NCBI GenBank assembly: GCA_037349105.1 | Contig: JAYJMM010000022.1 | Location: 682,001-746,000, forward strand | Length of the DNA stretch: 64,000 nt | DNA from: Limnomonas spitsbergensis | Taxonomy: Eukaryota; Chlorophyta; Chlorophyceae; Chlamydomonadales | Direction: 5' to 3' | Shown here: positions 14,401 to 26,400 of the stretch, piece after piece | Numbering within the stretch: the stretch's first letter is position 1 | Layout: each line of letters opens with the position of its first letter | Translations under genes and position numbers: made by a program | Notes under the pieces: model-generated | Databases searched by the model: none | What the model was told of the DNA's origin: nothing | The model's input: the letters and a program-made list of their open reading frames with translations, nothing else

Positions 14401-17400
14401 TCTACATGGCCCCCTCCTACTTCTTTACCTTTTACGCCATCTCTGCCGGCCAGTCGCTGGTCTGCTCGGCCATCTTTCGCTTCATCGCTTGCATCTCGCC
14501 CAACATGGTGGTCGGCAACGCGTGCGGGGGGATGGCCATAGTGCTGCTGATTGTGACGTCAGGTGAGTGCCTGCTGGATCTGGTCTGGACAAAGGTTGGA
14601 TCTGGGCTGGACAGGCTGGATCCAGCCCGAGCCCAGCCCAGATCCAGCCTTTGTCCAGCCCGTGCCCAGCTTAGATCCAGCCTTTATCCAGCCAGTGCCC
14701 AGCCTTTGTCCAGCCCAGATCTGGGCTGGACAAAGGCTGGATTTCGGCTGGATACGGGCTGAGTCTGGGCTGGATCTAGGCTGAACAAAGGCTGGATCTT
14801 GGCTGGACACGGGCTGAGTCTGGGCTGGATCTAGGCTGAACAAAGGCTGGATCTTGGCTGGACACGGGCTGAGTCTGGGCTGGATCTAGGCTGAACAAAG
14901 GCTGGATCTAGGCTGGGTACGGGCTGAGTCTGGGCTGGATCTAGGCTGAACAAAGGCTGGATCTTGGCTGGACACGGGCTGAGTCTGGGCTGGATCTAGG
15001 CTGAACAAAGGCTGGATCTTGGCTGGACACGGGCTGAGTCTGGGCTGGATCTAGGCTGAACAAAGGCTGGATCTTGGCTGGACACGGGCTGAGTCTGGGC
15101 TGGATCTAGGCTGAACAAAGGCTGGATCTTGGCTGGACACAGGCTGGATCTGGTCTGGACACGGGCTGGATACAGACCACATGGGCTGCCTGCATTGCGG
15201 CTCGTGTCTGGCATGTTTGTGATTGCACTACTGCCTGCATGGCTGTCCCCGCTGTTGCTGCTTGGTCTCTCCGCCTGGGCTTTGCTCCTGGGATAGGGTC
15301 TGTGTGCACAGCCACACTATTCTTGCTGTTGCTGTCTGGGCTGGTTCCTGGCTAGGGTCGACTGTGCTGGTGTGCCTGCAGTATGATGCCCTCTACAGCC
15401 AGGGCATGAAGGGAAGCCTCAAATCCTGGACGTTTTCCATGCCGCAGGATTCGTGATCGTGAGAGATAGCATCCCCCCGTGGATCATTTGGGCGGTGAGT
15501 CTGTTTTCTAGGGGTGCGCTGATGTGGAGGGGTGCCTGGTAGGGGTGGGTTACACACATGGTTGTTCTAGTGTTCAAAGTATAGCAACTCTGATCAATTT
15601 CCACACAAATTATAGCATAATGCAGCACGACATCGACTTCATTCCATGTTCAATGTACTTAAATGAACAAATGTAATATGATTAAGACAAACACCCAGGG
15701 TATTCTTGTAGCATGTGGATGTGATTTGGTGGTTTGGAAGCTGCCATGGCGGCATGGGGCTTCAATGTACGCCCTCCCCTCCTTCGCCGACCCCTCCACT
15801 TGACGAACCCGTCATTGGCTGTGCCTGCTGCTCACGTCCCCTGACCTTCACTCGCCCCTGCCCCATCTGGAACACTCTCCTTTGTCATCGTGGTCGTCAT
15901 CCTCAACGCCCTCCTTCCAATCGCAGTATTACAGTGAGTTTGTCTCCTAGTCGGTGTTGTGTATGTTTGTTGGAATCCTCCAACAGTCTGAACCAGGGGA
16001 ATGCCTCATTTGTTTGAAGCAGGGGAATGATGCCCTGTTTGTTTGAATTGTCTACCATATCTTACTCACCGCTGGTCCTTGGAGCTGGTTGCACTCTGCA
16101 CCTCCCCCACTGCTAATTTCTGGTCCTTGACACGACTGTGGGCCCCTCTGCCCCCTCTGGTTTGTTCCCTGCTCTCTCATACACAACTGATCTGTCTCAT
16201 GCTGCTCCGCGCTGACCTGTGCCCTGCTGTCCTCTGCCCCGTGCTGCTCGCAGTCTCCCCCTTCAGCTATGCCTTGCGGTCTTACGTGGTCAATGAGTTC
16301 TCATCACCCAAGTGGCAGGCAAGTGCTGGACCCTGGCTTGAGTGTTCCAAAACCGAAGAATGGTTCTAGGTACCCGGTACTCAGCATGTTCTTAAAAGCT
16401 CAGCATGCTCTTCAAAGCTCAGCATGCTCTTACAAGCTTTGCAGCATTTTAAAAAGTCTGCACACACAGGAATCATTAGGTGTGGACTTTGTCATCAAAG
16501 TGGCCGGCAAGTGCTGGGCTGGCAGTCCTTGGCCATCAAGTCCTGCTGTCCTGGGCTTGAATGCCCGTCCGAGGATTGGTCCTGGGCTGGTGCATCTGAG
16601 GTGCTGCCTGAACCCATCAATTGTTTATCCTCAGCCTGCCCCGAGGGGGCCAAAGGCTGAAAGGGGCCCTCGAGGTCGCTGGGTGGGAACAGGCAGCTTG
16701 GACTCCACACTGGACCCTTGAAATAACGTCCCTGTGTGTATTAAGGGGCCTATGATTCCTTTTGAAACAAACAAATTGTGGAGAGGTAGCTGACATGCCT
16801 GCCCCCTCTAGGGTCTGTCTGGTATATCACAATAGATCGGTAATGTTGAACTAATAGGGTCTGGACACAGCTGTACCCTGGTTGGGGGGAGGGAGCTATG
16901 TCTGTGTCTGTGATCCCCACTCTCCCATGTCACCCTCCCTCTACCCACCCCATCTTTGTTGGCCACCCTCCTCTCCCTTCCACCCTCCTGGTCTCCACCA
17001 CCCCTCCCTCCCCACCCTCCTACTTACTGTCCGCCAATCCCCTACCCCCACCCTCCCCCACATCACCCTCCCCTTGCCCACCCCATATGTGCTAACAATC
17101 TTCCTCTTCCTTGTCACCCCCCTGTTCCTCTCCACCCCTCCCTCCCTCCCCACCCTCCTGCTTGCCACCCTCCACTCCCTACCCCCAGCCCTTCCCCTCA
17201 TCACTGCCCCCTTTCCCAGAGCGTGATGGTACCTGGATCCACCCAGTCACTGGGGAACACGGTCCTGCTCAACTACGATTTCTACACGGACACCACCTGG
17301 ATCTGGTGAGATCTAGTGGGGGCTGGGTTTGAATATGTACAGAGACTGGTATGGTACTCTGATTTTAAATTTTGTGAAGGTACTGTACAATCGCACATGC

Positions 17401-20400
17401 ATAGTGCCTTCCTGGACCCCCAGAAAAATGTTTGTTTATGAAGCTCCGCATGGTTTCCATGCCCTAATGGAGGGGGGGGGAGTTGTTCAATCGTTACCCC
17501 CCACACACACATACCACCATTTAATCGTTCCCAAATCCGACAGATTCGTCCCTTCTTTGTCAGCCCGTACTCCCGACACTCCTTCGCTTCTGTTCAATCC
17601 CCAATTCCCATCGCGTGCCCTATACTAATTGTGCGGGACACCACTCTGCACTTACACTGGAGCCTTCTGAAATACTTTCTTGGCACTGGTACCAATCCTT
17701 TACAAGTTATACCGTGTTTTGTCTTACAGAAGTCTCCTGACCCCCTCTTCCCATTCCATTGCTAGGGGCGGCATTGGCTTCCTGTACGGGATGTACGCTC
17801 TGCTCACCTTCTTCTCCATCGTGTCCCTGGCGTACCAGGATCCTGAGGTGCCCCGTGCCCAGGTGAGACCACCCCCTGTTGTGGTATAGGCTTTGCAATG
17901 CCACTAGAGCATCTGGCGCCAGATGCTCTAGTGGCATTGCAAAGCCTAACCACAGCACACACCCCTCTTCAAGCCAGACTCATGCAGGGGGCAGGAGGGC
18001 AGGGGCAGCAGAAGAGATGATGTACCTGAGAACAGGTCCGGTTGGCTGGCTGGCTGGCTGGCTGGCAATGTTGATTTTAGTGTGAAACGGGCCACCTACA
18101 GCAGGCTGCCATCACTCGGCCAAGTGGGGGGGGAACTTGGAAACTCGGCCAATTGGTGGAATCTTGGAAATTTGGCCAATTGGGGACCAGCCAGCAACTC
18201 TTGCCCAAGCAATCGGGGGCCTGCTACACCTGGCTGTTGGCTGTGATGTAGCTGAATTGTAGCTGAAACAGCCTGGAACAGTGTTTAACATGCCGGGCCT
18301 TGCAAAGCTATGCCACTCTTCACCTATGTAGCTGTCCTCAGACTCACCAACAGTTCAACCGTTGGTTAGCCTGAGGACAGCTGCATACGCCATGCCATCC
18401 CTCTCCTCCCCAGTCTGCAAATCCGTCACAGTCTGCAAATCCGTCACAACATAAGACAAGTTGTGTCAGACACACAACGCTATCCCCCTCCCTCTTCCAG
18501 GGGTCTTGTCTTCAGATCCGTCACACAAAAACGGGGAGCCCTTCGATGAGAACATCAGAGTGGACTGACCTTGAGGAGGCCCGTCCACTGTTCCTTGGCT
18601 GGAGTGTGTGTCTGACACAACCTGTGTTTACCTGGCTGCAGTTGCCTGATGACAAGGAGATCCAGGCGGCGGTCCAGCAGGCTGACATCCGGCGCCAGAA
18701 CCTGACCATGCGGCGCGGCGGGGACGCTGTTGGGGTCATGATCAATTTAACTCCGGCGTCCCCGCACAAGGGGCAGAGCAGCCAGTCGCCCGTGCCGCCG
18801 CTCTTGGTGCCCGGGGCCATCTGCGAGGGCGAGACCGAGGACGGTCCGCGGAAGTCGGGTGTCGCCTCCTCGCTGCCCTTCACGCCCATCACACTGGTCT
18901 TCAAAGACATCAGGTGCGCGGCTCCCACACATCAAACGGGGTAACAAATATTAGGTGCGCGTGGGTCCCACGCATCAAATGGCGTGCCCTGCTGGACTAA
19001 AAAAACTTCACAAAAACTTTGCAGGTGCGTGTAGGCCAGGGGGCGGCTCATTGTTTCTTGTTCGTCACTCAGCTACATGTCAACTACACTCCCGCCTCTG
19101 GAGACCACATTTGTGGCAAGCCATTCTGCTTTGGCCACTGGTTGTAGGCTGGTCCAGGTTTGGTCCAAATTGGGCCTTCGGCGTCCGCTGGGCGGCCTGC
19201 CAAAGATGGACTCGTAACCGCATACCGCATTTTACACTGGGGCCCGTGGGGGGGCTGTATAGGCTGCTGTCTATCATTCGGTAGAATAACTCTGCTAGAT
19301 TGTTTTTCTCGGGCTATAAATCTACCTTAAGGGGGCAAACACAGCTTGGGGGCCAAACCTGCATTGGTTGGTGGCCTGAGTACCATGCCTGGCTGCAGAT
19401 GAGGCCTCTGGCCAGAAGCCAGGAGGTTGCGGACATGTAGCTGAAAGCACAGCACCTTAATCTTCCAGGACATCATGTGCAAGCGGGTGGGGTCCTTACG
19501 GCACAACATCCCAATTGGGATCCGTCAGGAGACGAGCAATATACATTTACATAGTGGTACCAGTATGCGGTATATGCCGGTGATATGCATATACACCGGT
19601 ATTTGTATAATACGGGGGAAGCCTTCATCTCTGGCTGGTGGTAGAAGGGCTTGATGCAACCAGCTCTGCCAACTGGAAACAGGATTTCAGACGTAGCTGA
19701 TGTAGCCAAAGCGCACGTCAGCAAACAAGCATCCCCCCTCCCCTCCGTCCCCACCAAACGCCCCCTTAAACGCACCTCCAAACGCCCCCTCAAAACACCC
19801 CTCCAATCGCCCCACCTAATGACCCCACAAACGCCGCCCCCCTCCCCACCATTCTGTTGGTGTACCCCGCAGGTACTTTGTGCCCAATCCCCAGTACAGC
19901 GCGCGAGCCGTGAAGGCGCACGCCAAAATGGAGGAGCAGAAGCGACACGCAATGACAGGTCCCGGGGCGGACGTGGAAGGGGGAGTGGCGCCGCCGGGGG
20001 CTGTGAAATTGCCCCGCACCTCGCAATTTGAGGCCTCTCCTTTTCACAAGATCAGCGCCAAGGCGCACCGCAGCAAAGAGCAGGTGAATGCTGAAAGGGT
20101 GGAGCGCTAGACCACTGGGTGACTGGTCAGCACTGAACGGGCCGGTGGGGGCCTAACCTTGAACGGCATATGCAAAAAGAGCTCGAATAAAAAGGCTACA
20201 CCAGGGCAAAAAGGCTCAATAGGGCAGGATAGGGCAATGGGGCTCGCCACACCTGGCGCCCCGGCCGTATGCTGAACCGAATCCTGTCTTCATTAGACAA
20301 TGTAGTACACCAGTTTATGTCAAACTTGGCTTAAGCAATTGGCTCCAGAACCAGTCCATGTGTCCACGATATGCCAATCGTGTGACGCGGCACATCGGAT

Positions 20401-23400
20401 GGTCATGCCTCCCCGGTTGAATGCTTGGCGTCTTCCTTTGTTACTAGTGCCCAGGCCGAGTTCAAACCCTTCACCTTAATCCCGCCTTTTCTTCCTTACA
20501 GGACCTGGTGCCCAAGCCTAGTTCAAACCCTTGACCCTAATCCCGTCTGCCTCCCTTCAAGGACCTGGTGTCCAGGCATGGTTCAAACCCTAAGTTTCAA
20601 CCCGACCTCCCTTGTTGCAGGACCCCGCGCTGATGAAGGAGTTGGAGCTGCTCAAGGGCCTGAATGGGTATGCTGAGCCGGGCGTCCTGACTGCCCTCAT
20701 GGGGGGATCAGGAGCTGGGAAGACCACGCTCATGGATGTCCTGGCCGGCAGGAAGACCGTGGGCCGGATCCAAGGTGGGCTGGATCTGACAGATCCTAGG
20801 TGGGTAAGATCTGTTGAATCGAAGGTGTGCTGGATCTGTCGGATCCTAGGTGGGCTGGATCTGTTAGACCACTAGGTGGGCTAGATCTGTCGGTTCCAAA
20901 TTTGGCTGGATCTGATCTATCCTAGGTGGGCTGGATCTTTTGGATCCAAGGTGGACTGGATCTGTTCAATTCTAGGTGGGCTGGATCTTTTGGATCTTGG
21001 GTGTGGACTGAGCATGGCACGGTATCGACCAAACCAGCCTACAGGTGATGGAATGTTTTCTTCGAGGTAAACCGCCGCATACGTTTGTGATAATGATTCT
21101 GCTCCAATTGACTCCTTCAACACCTCTGCAGTCTGGCAGCTGGCAAGTGTCAGCAGCTGTCGCATGGGATTCCCTTGGACTGGATCACATCCGGTATCCA
21201 GGGTCGGGATATCCAATCAGGTGTTTGGAGCCTTCAGAAGAGCCAATCTCCTTTGTCTAAAGGAATGGAGAGAGAGAGAGAAGAAGGGATACCTCTTGCT
21301 TCACTATGTGTCCTCCCTCCTCCCCGCTCTCAACTACCTCCCCCACTGCCTCGTGCCTCCCTTCCTCCTTCACTGCTCCGCCCCTTCCCCCCCACCAGCC
21401 CATCCCCTCCTGCCTGTCCCCTCCTCCTTCACTGCCCCCCATACCTCGCATGCTGTACCCCCTTCAGGGAACATCTTTGTCAACGGCCACCCCATGCAGC
21501 AGCGCAGCTGGTCGCGAGTGATGGGCTACTGCGAGCAGTTTGACATCCACTCGCCAGCGCAGACGGTGCGCGAGGCGCTGGTGTTCTCAGCCCGCCTGCG
21601 CATGCCCCCATCGATCTCAAACACCAAGGTGGGTGTTGCAAGGCGGAAAGGATTGCCATCACCCGGGGGCAGCTCCTTGGCCTGGCGTTGAGGGGCCACT
21701 GGCAAACGCCGGGCTGGCCTTTTTATGAGGCCATCAGATTTTGCATGGTCCACCCATTATTGCATCAGTCTTCTGTCAGGGGGGGGGGGGGGGGGGGGCA
21801 GGGGGTATTCCACCTGCGCATGGTAAGGGTGTAGTGGGCCAGGTACCACTGCCAGTCCATGCCTAGGAGCATCTTGCTTACCACCAGTGCACGCGAGCCT
21901 CTGTCAGAAACACAGGGACAGGAGCAACTGCCCCGTATCTGCTTTGTGCCTTTTCTGCACGTGCAGCCCTCTAATACTCACATGAATGTGGAAACAACTT
22001 TTGCCGTAGCTTGTGTTGGCCGAGGCGCAGGCTACCCTGCACTGCCTAGGTTGCCCTTCTGTGTTAACGTTGGAGCGGGCCAGACCAGTTTTGGCTGTTC
22101 GCTGGGCAACCACGGCTGGCCTATGGCCTTCGGCCAGTGGGTTGGGAAATCAGGGCTGCAGCTTGTCTTACTTGTCTGGTGCCCTGAACCAACCGGAACT
22201 GTCTTCCAGCGATTTTCTTAGATTCTCAGTGATTCTGCTGTAGCTCGTAACAGAAACGATAGCTAGGCAACAAATAAATAATGCCAATGCTGAAGATGCA
22301 CCACGCTCTGGCACATTGTCTGCATGAGTGCATACACAGGGTTTGCTTCTTCTCCACGACCGTTGGCTGTGGTGTGGCTGAAATGTAGGCTTGTAGCTGA
22401 AACAATGTTTCAAATAGACAGTTGCTTGTGGGCTCCCTGCTCTGGGTGAGACAAAGGTGACAGGCAGCCTGCAATCATGCTCAGGATGCCCCTACTCTGA
22501 GGGAGTAAGCTCAGATGCTTTTCCTTTTATGAACACGGTAGCTGTCATAGTATACCAGGTTCGGTTGGTTACACATATTTGATCTTTGTTTACTCTTTGT
22601 TTGACCTAAACAGGTATTGCATGCCCTGCTGTGTAGGTGGATGCGTACGTGGATGAGGTGCTGGACATTGTGGACATGATGGATATCATGTGAGAGGGGG
22701 GGGGGATCACGGGTGGGAGGACAGGGACTGGGTGGGCGGACGGGGGGGCGGGGCAGATGGGCGGAGAAGGACGGGTGGGAGAAGAAGGATCAGGGGCATG
22801 AAGGTACTGTCACCTAGTCTTAGCGCCACATGCTGAGGATCTGTAGCGGTCCTGCTTGTACACTTCATCTAAGCTCGTGCAGTCTTGGAGTGTTCGTGAG
22901 TGCACTGTATTCCTGTACTGCTCTTGGCATGCACAGGACCTGACCCTGACTAAGGTGTGTGGCTAGTGCAGACTGCATCAGGGACAAGATGGTGGTCTGG
23001 AAACGCTGAACCCTAAACCCCTCAGTTGGAAACCCCAACCTCATGACGAAAACCCCTCACCTTGTGTTGGAAACCCTTCATCGTTTAATCCTGAAAACTA
23101 ACCAGTTTCTCAACCAATACGTGATATAAAAGCTGTGCCTGTTGACCCTTAACCCCAGGTACAACCTGGTGGGCATGCCTGGGGAGAGCGGGTTGAGTGT
23201 GGAGCAGCGCAAGCGTCTGACTATTGCGGTGGAGCTGGTCTCCAACCCCAGCATCGTCTTCATGGATGAGCCGACCTCAGGTGAGAGACAAGCGAGAAAG
23301 GGGGAGTGTTCAGGTATGTGCGCACAAAACAACCTTTGGCAGGTGGCTGGGCGACAGGGGAGGAGGGACAACGCCGCTGCTGCGAGGTGGCCGCCTAGTT

Positions 23401-26400
23401 ATTATCTGCTTGGTTGTCAGCTGCAGTTCAGCTACTGCTCAGCTACCCACCAATCTCGGGGCTGCAGGGCTCACGCACAGGCTTCCATGCTGCTTGGGCT
23501 AGCCGCAATAGTCCGGTCCTGGATGTTCCAATCGGGCCTTAGGCGTCTGCAGGGTGGCCTGCCTTAGGCGGCCTTGGAGTCCACAGAAACAACTGGGACC
23601 GATGCTTTAAGTCCTTACCTAGGTTCTGACCCCTTCCCAGTGTTTCTCTTTCGGCGACAAGGCCACCTTCAACATGCCGCCCTGCGGCCGCGAAAGTCTC
23701 CATTGGCACCAAACCTGGACCGGCCTATGAGTGGTGGCCAATGCAGCATGGCTGGCCACAAATGGGGCCAGAGGTCGGAGTGTAGGTGACGTGTCATTGA
23801 GTCACGATAAAGAAGCCCTACCCCTTACCGCTTGTACGCAGGCCTGGATGCGCGCGCTGCCACTACTGTTATGCGTGCTGTTCGCAACGTGGCTCGCAAT
23901 GGCAGGACAGTCATTGTCACCATCCACCAGCCCTCCATTGAGATCTTCGAGGTAGGGGTTGGGACACGGAGTGAGGGTTTGGTGTCTCGATCGACATGCC
24001 GCACCAGGACAATCGTTTTCCTGCCTGCAGCATATGTGCTGTATGGTGGGGTCAGCATCTGCCCACTGCAAACCTGTTTGCTGGAAGAATGCCCGGGGGG
24101 GGCCCATAGGTTGATCGTGTTCTCCACAATAATTTATGTGTTGATTTCGAATGGGATTTGGGGCGCCAGCCCCATTTATCAAGCCTCATGTTATATCTGA
24201 CTGGATCCACCGGCCATCCATCGAGACATCCGAGGTAAGGAGGGGTTTTCGTTTCGACATGTGTGTTAGAATCTCTGTGTTGCAATCAAGTCCAAGAACT
24301 CGGGATTCTCGTCTTCATGTTTTGTCTAAGTACCGTATGATGTCCTTGGACTTGCTTATCCTCCTCCACTCCTGCCGCCCCCCCTCCCCTCCCACTCCCT
24401 CGCAGGCCTTCGACATGCTGCTGCTGGTCCAGCGTGGCGGGCGTATCACGTACTTTGGCCTGCTGGGCATGCACAGCGGCGCTCTTATTGAGTACCTGCA
24501 ACGCATCCCCGGTGAGCCTTGGATCACTTGCAAGCAGACTACAGATTTAAATTGACTTCCCTCCGGTATGGGTTTTAATGTGTTTCGAAGGATTTCTTAT
24601 CCTTGGAGCAAATCCTGGGTCAAAAAGGCTCGCTGTACGATTGATTACAGGTGTCAGCGATCAATACATTAGTTGTTTTTAAGTTCCCCTCACCCCGAAA
24701 TGAATTGTGAGGGAAGGCAATGTCAATCTACAGTAGGATGGGGATTGGGGTAGAAAAGGTGCCAGCGCAGGAGGGAGGGAGGCCCTGCGACCGAGTGGTA
24801 TTGCCCTGGTCAGCAAAGTTGTATCGCTCTGGGTAGCATAGGTTGTGGCCAAATGTTTTTCTTAGCGCCACTCAGCTACGACTCTGCTGAAATATGCTCA
24901 CACGCATATTCCTCTGGTAATAGGGGCATATAGCAGGCTTGCAGCAAGCCTTCCTGGTTGGGCCTTGGCCGCAGTGCTGGCTGCCCAACGACCGGCTAAA
25001 GGTGGTCTGGTGCGGTCTATCTTGGACACACGTGGCCGCTCTCTGACCCCCGCATGTCCTCCCCCCTGCATTTCCCCCCTGGGGCGACTCGTCACAATGA
25101 GGTCTTGCTGGGCAGCAATCATGTCTGAACTTTTTTGTATACAAGCCCTGAAGATTTGTGTGAACCTCAATTTCAATTTTGTCCTAACTTTTAAAAATTT
25201 ATGTCCACCACTCCATCTCCTCTTCGTGACTGCTAATGGTCTGGGATGCCCGCCACCCCCACCTCGACCACCACCCGTCTTTCAAAACCCTAAGAAAACG
25301 GATTTGTATTTCCCTCTGCCTCTTCTTTAGTCTCTCTCCATTCTCCTGTCACCCCCCTGATGCCTGTTGATGGTCAGGGAAGTCCATCTGCACTCTTAGC
25401 TTGAACCCTTCCCGCCCTGTTTTGTTTATATTCGTCGACTTGCCTCCCTCCCTGCTCCCCTCTCCTGCCTGCTGTTAGGAACGCCCTCCCTCCCTGTCGG
25501 CTTCAACCCAGCGACCTGGATGTTGGAGGTCACCGGAGGATCTATGGCCACAATGGTGGAGGTGAGGTGGAAGGGGAGCAAGGGGGTGGGGAGGGGGGAG
25601 GTGCGGTGGTGTGTAGGAGGGAGGGGGGGGGACGGGGGAGAGTGTAGGGGGAGAATCCATGACTGCCATGGTTGAGGTGAGGAAGATGGAGTGCAGTGTG
25701 GCAAGAAGGGAGAGTAGGGGAGAGATGGTGTGGACCGGGGAGGAGGGTGGTGAGGAGGGAGGGGAGGGGAGAGATAGTGGGGACTGGGAAGGAGGGAGAA
25801 AAGGCTGGTGGTGGAAGTCACAGGGGAATCCATGGCCACCATGTTGGATAGAAGGGAGGGGAAGAAGGATGGAGAGAAGAAGGCTGGTGGTGAGGCTGGG
25901 AGGGGCTGGATGGGAGAGAAGCTGGGTGGGGAGGGCCATGCTTACAACTCCATCTCTAACTCCACCTCTCACCCCACCCCCTGCAGGCTGTGGATGTGGA
26001 TTGGCCAACTGTATACAGCGAGAGCGATGTGTTCCGGAGCAACCTGCAGTACGGAGATGACCTGGTCAAGCGGGACGCCGTCAGCTGTCCGGCGCTCGTG
26101 GTCCAGTCCCAATACGCGTTGCCTTTTGGGTCGCAGGTAGGGTTTAAAAGGGAGCAAGGGCGGGGTGAAAAGAGGGAGCAAGGAGGGGTAAGAGGGTGTG
26201 AGGGAGGGGTGTAGACGGTGGGACAGGCCATGGATCGGGCTGTATAAGCGGGACGCCCTCTACAGCCCGATGCTCTCGGTCCAATGCCAGTACGAGCTGC
26301 CCTTGGGGTCGCATGCAGGGTTTTTAGGGAGGGAGGGAGGTGTGTAGAGAGGTGAGGGACAGGCCTGGGTAGGGCTGACCCTGTGGGACGCCGTCGGCTT

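Noticed and set aside
20450..20600. Possible tRNA B-box matches (GTTCAAACCC three times)
   Set aside because: No cloverleaf or A-box around them; they are part of the threefold acceptor duplication.
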